A DNA stretch of 64,000 nucleotides, taken from the NCBI GenBank assembly GCA_963725155.1, contig CAVRXU010000005.1:682001-746000 (forward strand). The letters are read 5' to 3'. Numbering within the stretch: the stretch's first letter is position 1; each line of letters begins with the position of its first letter. The position numbers and the translations under genes were made by a program. Of this stretch, positions 16,439-24,705 are shown in pieces. This DNA comes from DATDAH01 sp963725155. GTDB lineage: Bacteria > Actinomycetota > Acidimicrobiia > Acidimicrobiales > DATDAH01. Under the pieces are notes generated by a model. That model had not been told where the DNA came from. It was given only the letters and a program-made list of their open reading frames with translations, and made no database searches.

Positions 16439-17742
16439 ACCCGCGCGAAGCGCGGTCGTGGCTGGACGGCCACCTGAACCTGGAGTCGGGCCCGGTCACC
16501 GCTGGAGTGGTCGACGACCTCTCGCTGGACCGGATGCGGTCCCTGGTCGCAGTCCTGGGTGACCCCCAGACCGCCTACCCCGTCATCCACCTGACCGGGA
16601 CCAACGGCAAGGGCTCCACTGCCCGCATGCTCGAAGCGATCCTGCGGGGTCATGGCCTGTCCGTCGGTCTCTACACGAGTCCCCACCTCGAGGCGCTCAA
16701 CGAGCGCCTGGTCTGGGACGGCCGCCCGATCCCCGACGAGGAGCTGGCCGAGGTGTTCGCCGAGCTGGCCGCCCTCGAGTCGCTGGTCGACGGCGAGCCC
16801 ACGTGGTTCGAGCTGGTCACCGCGGCGGCGTTGGCCTGGTTCGCCCAGCAGGCCGTCGATGTCGCCGTGGTCGAGGTCGGCCTCCTCGGTCGGTACGACG
16901 CCACCAACGTGGCCGACGGCCTCGTCGCCGTGGTCACCAACGTCGGTCGAGACCACACCGACGGGGCCGAGGGGTGGCGGGAGGCCATCGCGGGGGAGAA
17001 GGCCGGGATCATCAAGCCCGGTTCGACGCTCGTCCTCGGCGAGACCGACTGGGAGCTGCAGAAGATCTTCGAAGCCGAGGGCCCCGAGCGGACGTGGCGT
17101 CGGGACCGCGACTTCGCGGCCGAGAACAACCGGGTGGCCGTCGGCGGCCGGGCCCTGGACGTGCGCACACCTCGCGGTCGCCTCGAGGACCTGTTCCTGC
17201 CTGTCCACGGGGCCCACCAGGGTGACAACCTGGCGTTGGCCGTCGCCGCCGCCGAGGCCTTCTTCGACCGACCTCTCGACGCCGAGGTCGTGGCGGAGTC
17301 CCTCGCCGACCTGAAGGTCCCCGGCCGCTTCGAGATCATGGGCCGGGAGCCCCTGCTCGTCCTCGACGGCGCCCACAACCCCGAAGGCATGGCTGCGCTC
17401 ACGACCACTCTGCACGACGACTTCGCCGATGTCACCAGCACCATCGTCGTCTTGGGCATGCTCGCCGGCCGCGACCCCGACGCCATGCTCGAGGCCCTCG
17501 AGCTGACGGCCTACGACGTCGTGATCTGCACCACGCCACCCTCGCCCCGGGCCCTGCCCGCAACGGAGGTGGCCGAGGCCGTCGCCCGGGCCGGCCTGGA
17601 GGTCGAGGTCGTCCCCGACGTCGCCCAGGCCCTGGAGCGGGCCAGAGGGATCGCCACCAGCGAGGACCGCATCCTCGTCACCGGCAGCCTCTACGTCGTC
17701 GGCGCCGCCCGCTCGTCGCTGGGGTCCTCGGAGGGCCGGTAG
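16435..17742 (+). CDS. folC: bifunctional folylpolyglutamate synthase / dihydrofolate synthase
   Basis: A 435-residue Mur-ligase-like enzyme that adds glutamate to folates. The P-loop is VIHLTGTNGKGSTARMLEAI (about residues 45-64), followed by GLYTSPHLEALNER, the VAVVEVGLLGRYDATNV region, ITN-type metal-binding residues and C-terminal LLVLDGAHNPEGM. The start is a GTG that overlaps the preceding stop. The last 52 bp overlap the end of the oppositely oriented MaoC gene. Placement after clpX and near ndk is common in actinobacteria. Confidence 0.95.
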   Translation: MNPREARSWLDGHLNLESGPVTAGVVDDLSLDRMRSLVAVLGDPQTAYPVIHLTGTNGKGSTARMLEAILRGHGLSVGLYTSPHLEALNERLVWDGRPIPDEELAEVFAELAALESLVDGEPTWFELVTAAALAWFAQQAVDVAVVEVGLLGRYDATNVADGLVAVVTNVGRDHTDGAEGWREAIAGEKAGIIKPGSTLVLGETDWELQKIFEAEGPERTWRRDRDFAAENNRVAVGGRALDVRTPRGRLEDLFLPVHGAHQGDNLALAVAAAEAFFDRPLDAEVVAESLADLKVPGRFEIMGREPLLVLDGAHNPEGMAALTTTLHDDFADVTSTIVVLGMLAGRDPDAMLEALELTAYDVVICTTPPSPRALPATEVAEAVARAGLEVEVVPDVAQALERARGIATSEDRILVTGSLYVVGAARSSLGSSEGR

Positions 17743-18170
17743 CGGATGAGGGCGGCGTTCTCGTAGGAGAAGACGCGCTCACCGCGCTGGTTGGAGAGGG
17801 TGTTGCGAAAGGTGACGATGCCGACGCCGGGTCGGCTCTTCGACGGGCGGCGGTCGGTGACCTCGTTCACGTGGGACAGGACGTCACCGGGGCGGACCGG
17901 GGCGTGGTTCACCATGTTGGACGTCCCGAGCGCGGATATCGCCGCGGTGCGGATGCTGCTCTTCACGCCGAGCGACACGTGGATGGCGAAGATGTGGACG
18001 GTGGAGGCGATCAAGCCGCCGAACTCCGAGGCGGCCGCCGCGTCCCGGTCGACGTGGAACGGCTGGGGGTCGAACCTTCGGCCGAACTCGAGGATCTCCT
18101 CCTCGGTCACCAGGTAGGTGGCATCGCTCGCCGAGATCGAGCCCACCTCGAGGTCCTCGTAGTAGCGCAT
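17691..18170 (-). CDS. MaoC-like (R)-hydratase / dehydratase
   Basis: A 159-residue single hot-dog domain. The start MRYYEDLEVG is typical of MaoC proteins, and the hydratase motif reads FDPQPFHVDRDAA-x-SEFGGLIAST, with the Asp and His of the catalytic dyad present. Such enzymes hydrate enoyl-CoA or enoyl thioesters in fatty-acid or secondary pathways; the substrate is not evident. The ATG at 18168-18170 is chosen as the family start; the frame is open further upstream, but those residues overlap the ndk promoter and are arginine-rich. The 3' end overlaps folC by 52 bp on the opposite strand. Confidence 0.88.
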   Translation of the reverse strand: MRYYEDLEVGSISASDATYLVTEEEILEFGRRFDPQPFHVDRDAAAASEFGGLIASTVHIFAIHVSLGVKSSIRTAAISALGTSNMVNHAPVRPGDVLSHVNEVTDRRPSKSRPGVGIVTFRNTLSNQRGERVFSYENAALIRYRPSEDPSDERAAPTT

Positions 18171-18209
18171 GATCCCCTCCCCCCGTGCGGCGGCGTCAAC
18201 GTAGGCCGT

Positions 18210-18215
18210 TAGCCT
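18210..18215 (+). promoter_or_regulatory. putative -10 box of ndk (TAGCCT)
   Basis: TAGCCT ends 10 nt before the ndk ATG, in the 55-bp gap divergent from the MaoC gene. It fits the short-leader pattern seen at other starts here. Confidence 0.35.
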
Positions 18216-18225
18216 CGGCCGCCGC

Positions 18226-18633
18226 ATGAACCGGACACTTGTCATCGCCAAGCCGGACGCCGTGGAGCGCGGTCTCGCCGGTCAGATCCTCGCCCGCTTC
18301 GAGGCCAAGGGGCTCACGCCCGTGGCCGTGGAGCTGCGGCAGGTGGACCGGGAGACGGCCGGTCGCCACTACGCCGAGCACGAGGGCAAGCCCTTCTACG
18401 AGGGCCTGATCGACTTCATCACCCGCTCGCCGGCCCTGTTCATGGTCATCGAGGGCCCGGACGACACGTGGCAGATCGTGCGCACGATGATGGGGGCCAC
18501 CAACTCCGCCGAGGCCCTGCCGGGCACGATCCGGGGCGATCTGTCGCCCTCGTTCACCGAGAACCTGGTGCACGGATCCGACTCCGCCGACTCCGCCGAG
18601 CGCGAGATCGGGATCTGGTTCCCCGACCTGTGA
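18226..18633 (+). CDS. ndk: nucleoside diphosphate kinase
   Basis: A 135-residue enzyme moving the terminal phosphate between nucleoside tri- and diphosphates through a phospho-histidine. NRTLVIAKPDAVERGL starts the fold; RTMMGATNSAEALPGTIRGD is the nucleotide-binding segment; NLVHGSDSADSAEREIGIWF holds the catalytic His and the family signature. The length is typical. It stands alone as a transcript between the MaoC gene and mreB. Confidence 0.97.
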   Translation: MNRTLVIAKPDAVERGLAGQILARFEAKGLTPVAVELRQVDRETAGRHYAEHEGKPFYEGLIDFITRSPALFMVIEGPDDTWQIVRTMMGATNSAEALPGTIRGDLSPSFTENLVHGSDSADSAEREIGIWFPDL

Positions 18634-18677
18634 CCCCTGCCCTGTCAGGGCCGCTCGCCCCGACGTTGCAATATGGT

Positions 18678-18683
18678 TACAAT
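18678..18683 (+). promoter_or_regulatory. possible -10 box upstream of mreB (TACAAT)
   Basis: The 157-bp gap before mreB holds the only clearly AT-rich patch nearby (TTGCAATATGGTTACAAT, 18666-18683). TACAAT matches a consensus -10, but no -35 lies at normal spacing, and the mreB ATG is about 108 bp downstream. A TAGGCT at about 18735 is an alternative. Confidence 0.25.
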
Positions 18684-18790
18684 CCCGCACTGGCGAGTGG
18701 AGTGGGGATGTCCAAGGGAACCGGGTCACCTGACCTAGGCTGGCGGGCAGCCGGCGCTTCGCTGACTCGACAGCGACCCCTGAGGACCTG

Positions 18791-19828
18791 ATGTCCGAGA
18801 GCATGTTCACCACGGTCATGGGGCGGGACATGGCCGTCGACCTTGGCACCGCGAACACGCTCGTGTACGTGCGCGGCCGGGGGATCGTCCTGAACGAGCC
18901 CTCCGTGGTGGCCATCAACACCAAGGACGGCCGTCCGTTGGCCGTCGGGGCCGAAGCCAAGCGCATGATCGGTCGCACCCCGGCCCACATCCAGGCCATC
19001 CGCCCGCTGGCCGACGGCGTCATCGCCGACTTCGACATCTGCGAGAAGATGCTCCGTTACTTCATCCACAAGGTGCACCAGCGCCGGTGGGTGAAGCCCC
19101 GCATGGTCATCTGCGTGCCCTCCGGCATCACCGGGGTCGAGCAGCGGGCCGTCCAGGAAGCGGCCGAGTTCGCCGGTGCCCGCAAGCCCGCCTACATCAT
19201 CGAGGAGCCCATGGCCGCGGCCATCGGGTCCGGCCTGCCCGTCCAGGACCCGACGGGCAACATGATCGTGGACATCGGCGGCGGCACGACCGAGGTCGCC
19301 GTCATCTCCCTCGGCGGCATCGTGGCCGCCCACTCCTCGCGGGTCGGCGGTGATGAGCTGGACGAGGCCATCGGCGCCTATATGAAGAAGGAGTACAGCC
19401 TCGTCATCGGCGAGCGCACGTGCGAAGAGGTCAAGATCGCCCTCGGTTCGGCCTGGCCCCTCAAGGAGGAGCTCGAGGCCGAGATCCGCGGCCGGGACCT
19501 GGTCAGTGGGCTGCCGAAGACCGTGACCGTCTCCACCGGCGACCTGCGCGAGGGACTCGAGGAGCCGGTGTCGTCGATCATCGACGCGGTGAAGTCCACG
19601 CTGGACAAGACGCCGCCCGAGCTGGCGGCTGACGTCATGGAGAAGGGCATCATGCTGGCCGGGGGCGGGGCCCTGCTGAACGGCTTCCCGCAGCGCCTGG
19701 CCCACGAGACCGGGATGCCGGTCCGGGTGGCCGAGCACCCCCTCTTCGCCGTGGCGTTGGGGTCCGGTCAGTCGCTCGAGGAGTTCGAGGCACTCAAGGG
19801 GGTCCTCTTCTCGTCGAACCGCCTGTAG
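18791..19828 (+). CDS. mreB: rod-shape-determining protein MreB
   Basis: A 345-residue bacterial actin. Phosphate loop 1 is AVDLGTANTLVYV, phosphate loop 2 is NMIVDIGGGTTEVAVISLGG, and the adenosine segment is IMLAGGGALLNGF. MreB filaments guide lateral wall synthesis by the PBP2-RodA pair encoded downstream. It heads a tight mreB-mreC-mreD-PBP2-rodA run on one strand, so the organism probably elongates along its side wall, unlike tip-growing actinobacteria that lack MreB. Confidence 0.97.
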   Translation: MSESMFTTVMGRDMAVDLGTANTLVYVRGRGIVLNEPSVVAINTKDGRPLAVGAEAKRMIGRTPAHIQAIRPLADGVIADFDICEKMLRYFIHKVHQRRWVKPRMVICVPSGITGVEQRAVQEAAEFAGARKPAYIIEEPMAAAIGSGLPVQDPTGNMIVDIGGGTTEVAVISLGGIVAAHSSRVGGDELDEAIGAYMKKEYSLVIGERTCEEVKIALGSAWPLKEELEAEIRGRDLVSGLPKTVTVSTGDLREGLEEPVSSIIDAVKSTLDKTPPELAADVMEKGIMLAGGGALLNGFPQRLAHETGMPVRVAEHPLFAVALGSGQSLEEFEALKGVLFSSNRL

Positions 19829-19840
19829 CGGTTCCTCGTC

Positions 19841-20656
19841 GTGTTGTCCCGAGGTCCGGGCCAGTCCCGCTTCACGCTGGCCGTGCTCGTCGTCATCTCC
19901 ATCACCATCCTCGCCGTCGACCTGTTGGGCATCGGCCCCGTCGACCTGGTCCGGAGCGGGGTCAGCGGGGTCCTCAGCCCCGTACGGGCCGTCGGTGACG
20001 CCGTCTTCGGGCGCGACGACAGCGCCGAGGTGGAACGCCTGCGCAACCGGATCGCCGAGCTGGAGGGCGTCGAGGCCCGGGCCGCCAACGCCGAGGCCGA
20101 GCTCCGGCGCCTCCAGGAGCAGCTGGGCCTGACCCCGCCCGAGGGGGTCGAGGTGGTGGCGGCCAACGTCATCAGCGAGGCCGTGTCCAACTTCGACCGG
20201 ACCATCGAGATCGACAAGGGGGCCGACGCCGGCATCGAGGTCGACATGCCGGTGCAGACCGAGGCGGGCCTGGTCGGCGTGGTCGACTCGGTCACCTTCA
20301 CCAGCGCCCGCATCCGCCTGATCACCGACAGCACCGTGAACGTCGGCGTCCGTCACGCCGAGAGCGGCGACGTGGGCATCGCCCACGGACAGGGTGAAGG
20401 CCAGCCGCTCTTCATCGAGAGCGCCTTCCCCGCGGGGACCGAAGTGGCCGACGGCGACGTGTTCGTCACGGCCGGCCCGGACGGGTCCAACTTCCCCCCG
20501 GGCGTGCCCGTGGGCCGGGCTCTGGCCCGACGGGGGGCGGCCAACCCCCTGGAACAGGAGGTCTTCCTCGACCCCTACGCCGACCTCGACCGGCTGACCC
20601 AGGTCGGCGTCCTCCTCTTCACGCCCTCGTCCGCGGGTGAGGGCGAGAACCCGTGA
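19841..20656 (+). CDS. mreC: rod-shape-determining protein MreC
   Basis: A 271-residue bitopic protein. The N-terminal membrane helix is FTLAVLVVISITILAVDLLGI, followed by a coiled coil (EVERLRNRIAELEGVEARAANAEAEL) and the paired beta domains of MreC (VSNFDRTIEIDKGADAGIEVDMPV, GLVGVVDSVTFTSARIRLITD). It links MreB to the periplasmic synthases. The start is GTG at 19841, 12 bp after mreB. Its stop overlaps the mreD GTG by 4 bp. Confidence 0.93.
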   Translation: MLSRGPGQSRFTLAVLVVISITILAVDLLGIGPVDLVRSGVSGVLSPVRAVGDAVFGRDDSAEVERLRNRIAELEGVEARAANAEAELRRLQEQLGLTPPEGVEVVAANVISEAVSNFDRTIEIDKGADAGIEVDMPVQTEAGLVGVVDSVTFTSARIRLITDSTVNVGVRHAESGDVGIAHGQGEGQPLFIESAFPAGTEVADGDVFVTAGPDGSNFPPGVPVGRALARRGAANPLEQEVFLDPYADLDRLTQVGVLLFTPSSAGEGENP

Positions 20657-21237
20657 CCAACACCACGACGATCCTGCGCACCGGCGTGGTCCTCGTCACG
20701 GCCCTGCTCCTCCAGGTGGCCGTGGTCCCGTGGCTGACGATCGCCGGGGTCCAGGTCGACCTCCTCCTCTTGGTCACCCTCGCCGCAGGCCTGTCCGGTG
20801 GACCCGAGCGCGGGGCCCGCGTCGGCTTCGTCGCGGGGATCCTGTGGGACCTCGTGGTCGCCGGCCCGCTCGGCCTGTCGGCGCTGACCTACTGCCTCGC
20901 CGGGTACTTCGTTGGGAGTGCCCAACGCTCCGTCGTCGGCCCGACCTGGTGGGCCCCGATCCCCAGCGCGGCCCTGGCCAGTGCCGCCTCGGTGCTCTTC
21001 TACGCGGCCTTTGGCGCGGCCCTCGGCCACGAGGAGTGGCTCGACGGGCAGACCCTCGTCATCGCCGGCGTGGTCGCACTCTCGGCCGCGGTCTTAGTGC
21101 TGCCCGCGATCCGTATCCTGGCCTGGACCGAGGGGGAGTCGCTCGGACTGCGGCTCCCCGGACGACCGCACCGCCGGGGCAGCTTCGCTCCCGGGCGGGG
21201 GCGGCGCCGCTCTCTGACCACCGGATTCCGTCGATGA
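20653..21237 (+). CDS. mreD: rod-shape-determining protein MreD
   Basis: A 194-residue membrane protein with about five to six helices, starting at the GTG that overlaps the mreC stop. The conserved MreD feature is a helix-rich domain with GFVAGILWDLVVAGPLGLSAL. The C-terminal 35 residues are basic and probably cytoplasmic. It stabilises the Mre-RodA elongation complex. The assignment rests on topology and position between mreC and PBP2. Confidence 0.88.
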   Translation: MTNTTTILRTGVVLVTALLLQVAVVPWLTIAGVQVDLLLLVTLAAGLSGGPERGARVGFVAGILWDLVVAGPLGLSALTYCLAGYFVGSAQRSVVGPTWWAPIPSAALASAASVLFYAAFGAALGHEEWLDGQTLVIAGVVALSAAVLVLPAIRILAWTEGESLGLRLPGRPHRRGSFAPGRGRRRSLTTGFRR

Positions 21238-21256
21238 CCGCTCCCCCCACCAGCCT

Positions 21257-23410
21257 GTGAACCCGTCCACGGGCATGCGCCTCTCCGCCTTGGCCATCGT
21301 GGCCCTGTCGCTCATCGGCGCGCTCACGGCCCGGCTGTGGTTCCTCACTGCGGTCGAGGGCGAGGCGTCCGTGCAGACGGCGCGGGAGAACTCCATCCGC
21401 ACCATTCACATACAGGCCCCGCGAGGGCGGATCTATGACCGCAACCGGAACGTGCTGGTCAACAACCGGCAGGTCCGGCAGCTGCGCGTCGACACCAAGG
21501 CCCTCGACGAGGCCGCCGATTTCGAGGACGACGCCCGAGCCGAGATCTACGGCCGGATCGCCGAGCTCCTGAATCGCTACGCCGTGCCGGTCGATCCGAA
21601 GGACGCGGCGAGGGCCGCCGAGGTGGCGGCCGAAGCGGCCGGCGAGGACCCGGATGCCGCGGCCGACGCCGCGACGGAGACGGCCGAGGACGCACGGTGG
21701 GACGTGGGCGTCATCGAAGCCGCCCTGCAGAACAACTTCCTCGGGGCCTTCGTGCCCACGCCGCTCGCCAGTGACGTGCCCGGGGACCTCGAGGTCCTGG
21801 TCGCCGAGAACCAGATGCTGTACCCGGGAGTCGACGTCGACCGGATCGCGGTGCGCTCCTACCCCCACGGGAGCCTGGCCGCCCACGCCCTCGGGTACGT
21901 CGGTCGGATCACGCAGGAGGATCTGGACACCGACGCAGTGATCCATTCCGACAAGCCCTACGCCGCGACCGACGAGATCGGCCGCACCGGGGTGGAGGCG
22001 TCCTACGAGCCGTGGCTGCGGGGCCAGCCGGGCGTCCGCGTCCTCGAGGTCGACGCTGACAACAACGTGGTCCGGCAGGTCCGCTACCGGGCACCCACGC
22101 CGGGCATGGATGTGATGCTGACCCTCGACATCCAGGTGCAGACCCTGCTGGAGACCCAGCTGGCGGCCACGGCCGAGGCCAATGCCTCGCCCGGCGCCGC
22201 CGCGGTGGTCGAGGACCCCCGGAACGGCGCCATCATCGCCATGGCCAGCTACCCGACCTACAACCCCCAGGACTTCATCGACGGCATCTCCGACGAGGAG
22301 TACGCGATGCTGACCGACGAGGAGAACGGCAACCGGCTCAGCAACAAGGTGATCTCCGGGGTCTACGCCCCGGGGTCGACGTTCAAGCCGGTCACCGCCC
22401 TCGCCGGGCTCCGGTCGGGCCTGATCACCCCTGGCGACACCTTCAACGACGACGGCGTGTACGAGGTCGTGGGCTGCGAGGACCAACCGTCCTGCCAGTT
22501 CCAGAACGCCGGTGAGACGGCGAACGGGACGGTGAACCTCCAGCGATCCCTCACCGTGTCGAGCGACTGGTACTACTACCACATCGGGGACAACCTCTGG
22601 GGCAACAAGGGCTCGCTCGGTGAGGACTACCTCCAGGACACGGCGGTCGACTGGGGGTTCACCGAGGACACCGGCATCGACCTGCCCCAGGAACAGAACG
22701 GTTTCGCCTACACCCCCGAGCGCATCGCCGAGCTGCACGACGAGAACCCCACGGCCTACCCCTACGGGGACTGGCACACCGGGAACACCGTCAACATGTC
22801 CATCGGGCAGGGTGACCTCGGCGTCACGCCGATGCAGCTGGCCAACATGTACGCCGCGCTGGCCAACGGCGGCACCCTCTACCGGCCCCATGTCGGCATG
22901 GCGACCCTCCGACCCGTCACGGGCACCTGGGAGGAAGATCCCGGGACGCCGTGCATCGCCAACGACGGCGCCGTCGACGAGGGGGCGCTCTGCACGGTCG
23001 ATCCGACCCAGGTCGGCGCCGTCGAGATCCCGGCCCGGTGGCGCGACCCGATGATCGCCGGCCTGTTGGGCGTCGCCCAGAGCAGCCAGGGCGGGACGTC
23101 GGGCCCGGCCTTCGACGGGTTCGACCTGGCGGGCTTCCCGATCGCGGGGAAGACCGGGACGGCGCAGGTCTACGGCAAGGGGGACTCGGCCCTCTACGTC
23201 GGGTTCGGGCCGGTCCGGCCGGGTCAGAACCCGGAGTACGTGATCGCCGTCATCTACGAGGATGTCGACCAGTTCGGTGGTGAGGTGGCGGCCCCCGTCG
23301 CCCGCGCCGTCTTTGACGGGCTGAGCAACCAGGTGCCCCTGCCCCACGTGGAGATGATCCCGGCCACGCCCGAGCCGTCCCTCGACGTCCAGACCGAGAC
23401 GGACTCGTGA
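21257..23410 (+). CDS. mrdA: penicillin-binding protein 2 (elongation transpeptidase)
   Basis: A 717-residue class B PBP with an N-terminal membrane helix and a dimerisation (pedestal) domain (APRGRIYDRNRNVLV). In the transpeptidase domain the catalytic Ser374 is in PGSTFKPV, SSD (SSDWYYYHIG) is the second motif, and KTGTAQVYGKG is the third, near residue 632. It crosslinks peptidoglycan with RodA. An Ala/Glu-rich insertion at about residues 115-150 (AEVAAEAAGEDPDAAADAA) makes it longer than typical PBP2. The start is the GTG at 21257; the stop overlaps the rodA GTG. Confidence 0.95.
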   Translation: MNPSTGMRLSALAIVALSLIGALTARLWFLTAVEGEASVQTARENSIRTIHIQAPRGRIYDRNRNVLVNNRQVRQLRVDTKALDEAADFEDDARAEIYGRIAELLNRYAVPVDPKDAARAAEVAAEAAGEDPDAAADAATETAEDARWDVGVIEAALQNNFLGAFVPTPLASDVPGDLEVLVAENQMLYPGVDVDRIAVRSYPHGSLAAHALGYVGRITQEDLDTDAVIHSDKPYAATDEIGRTGVEASYEPWLRGQPGVRVLEVDADNNVVRQVRYRAPTPGMDVMLTLDIQVQTLLETQLAATAEANASPGAAAVVEDPRNGAIIAMASYPTYNPQDFIDGISDEEYAMLTDEENGNRLSNKVISGVYAPGSTFKPVTALAGLRSGLITPGDTFNDDGVYEVVGCEDQPSCQFQNAGETANGTVNLQRSLTVSSDWYYYHIGDNLWGNKGSLGEDYLQDTAVDWGFTEDTGIDLPQEQNGFAYTPERIAELHDENPTAYPYGDWHTGNTVNMSIGQGDLGVTPMQLANMYAALANGGTLYRPHVGMATLRPVTGTWEEDPGTPCIANDGAVDEGALCTVDPTQVGAVEIPARWRDPMIAGLLGVAQSSQGGTSGPAFDGFDLAGFPIAGKTGTAQVYGKGDSALYVGFGPVRPGQNPEYVIAVIYEDVDQFGGEVAAPVARAVFDGLSNQVPLPHVEMIPATPEPSLDVQTETDS

Positions 23411-24573
23411 CCGCCCCCGCCGTGGCCCGAGGTGGATTGGCCCCGTCCCGGAACCCGACGAGCCGCCGGTCGTTCGCCGTACCCGAGCCCCTCGAGCACG
23501 TGGACTGGATCCTCGTGGCGTCCACGGTCGCCGTGGCCCTGCTCGGGGTGGTGATGGTCTACAGCGCCACCAAGGGGACCGACGACGATCCCACCACCTA
23601 CTTCCTCCAGCGCCAGGCCATGTTCGTGGTCATCGGCGTAGGGCTGATGGCGGCGATGGCGGCCTTCGACTACCGGCGATTGCGGGACTGGGCCATACCG
23701 ATCGCCGGCGCCGCCCTGTTCCTCCTCTTCGCCGTCCTCACCCCGCTGGGCACCGAGTCCAAGGGCATCCAGGCCTGGTTCGAGGTGGCCGGCTTCCAGC
23801 TCCAGCCGGCCGAGCTGGCCAAGCTGGCCCTGATCATCGGACTGTCGGCGTTCCTCACCCTGGAGAAGGAGGACATCGACGGCAAGCGCCTGGCCACCAT
23901 CCTCGGCGTCTCGGCCGTGCCCATGGCCCTGATCATGCTGCAACCCGACCTGGGCACGGTGCTGGTCTTCGGTGTCATGTCGTTGGCCATCGTCTTCGTC
24001 GCCGGCGCCCGGCCCCGCCACTTCGCCGTCCTCCTGCTCATCGGGATCATCGGGACGATCGGCATCCTGAACAGCAACGTCCTCGCCGACTACCAGCAGG
24101 ACCGGCTGACCAACTTCGCCAACCCCGAGCTCAACGCCGACGGGAGCGGGTACAACCAGGCCCAGTCCCAGACCGCCATCAGCGCCGGCCAGCTCCGCGG
24201 CCAAGGTCTGTTCAAGGGCACGCAGACCGGACTGGGCTTCGTGCCCGAGCAACACACCGACTTCATCTTCACGGTGGTCGGCGAGGAGCTCGGCTTCGTC
24301 GGTGGCGCCATCGTGCTCGGCCTCCTGTCCGTGATCCTCTGGCGGGTCTGGCGGACGGCTCAGTTGGCCCGGGACGAGTTCGGCATGCTCGTCTGCGTCG
24401 GGGTCCTGGCCATGTTGACGTTCCAGATGTTCGAGAACATCGGGATGACCATGGGGATCATGCCCGTGACGGGCATACCGCTGCCGTTCATGTCCTACGG
24501 CGGTTCGTCGATCCTCACCGCGTTCGCGGCGATCGGCCTCGTCCTCAACGTCCACATCCACCGCTTCGGCTGA
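23407..24573 (+). CDS. rodA: peptidoglycan glycosyltransferase RodA (SEDS family)
   Basis: A 388-residue polytopic membrane protein of the SEDS family with about ten helices. Conserved segments are GVVMVYSATKG near the start, KGIQAWFEVAGFQLQPAELAKL, LMLQPDLGTVLV-type (here IMLQPDLGTVLVFG), FVPEQHTDFIFTVVGEELGF and the C-terminal GIPLPFMSYGGSSI. RodA polymerises glycan strands with its cognate PBP2, encoded just upstream with overlapping stop and start (GTGA). The pairing identifies it as RodA rather than FtsW. Confidence 0.93.
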   Translation: MTAPAVARGGLAPSRNPTSRRSFAVPEPLEHVDWILVASTVAVALLGVVMVYSATKGTDDDPTTYFLQRQAMFVVIGVGLMAAMAAFDYRRLRDWAIPIAGAALFLLFAVLTPLGTESKGIQAWFEVAGFQLQPAELAKLALIIGLSAFLTLEKEDIDGKRLATILGVSAVPMALIMLQPDLGTVLVFGVMSLAIVFVAGARPRHFAVLLLIGIIGTIGILNSNVLADYQQDRLTNFANPELNADGSGYNQAQSQTAISAGQLRGQGLFKGTQTGLGFVPEQHTDFIFTVVGEELGFVGGAIVLGLLSVILWRVWRTAQLARDEFGMLVCVGVLAMLTFQMFENIGMTMGIMPVTGIPLPFMSYGGSSILTAFAAIGLVLNVHIHRFG

Positions 24574-24689
24574 GCTCAGGGAGCGCGGTAGCGGGCAAAG
24601 ACGCTGCGGAGTCGGAGCGGAGCAGCACCCCCGAGGTTCGTCGGTAGCTGCGTACGCAGCGGGAGCCGCGCAGGCGGCGACAGGGGACG

Positions 24690-24695
24690 TAGACT
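24690..24695 (+). promoter_or_regulatory. putative -10 box of the TIGR03960-rne operon (TAGACT)
   Basis: TAGACT ends 10 nt before the ATG at 24706. The 132-bp gap after rodA also holds the palindrome GCTGCGTACGCAGC (24647-24660), of unknown role. Confidence 0.35.
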
Positions 24696-24705
24696 CCGAT
24701 CGATC

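Noticed and set aside
24647..24660. Palindrome GCTGCGTACGCAGC after rodA
   Set aside because: As a terminator its stem is only 5 bp with no T-run, and it is not placed over a promoter; no role can be supported.
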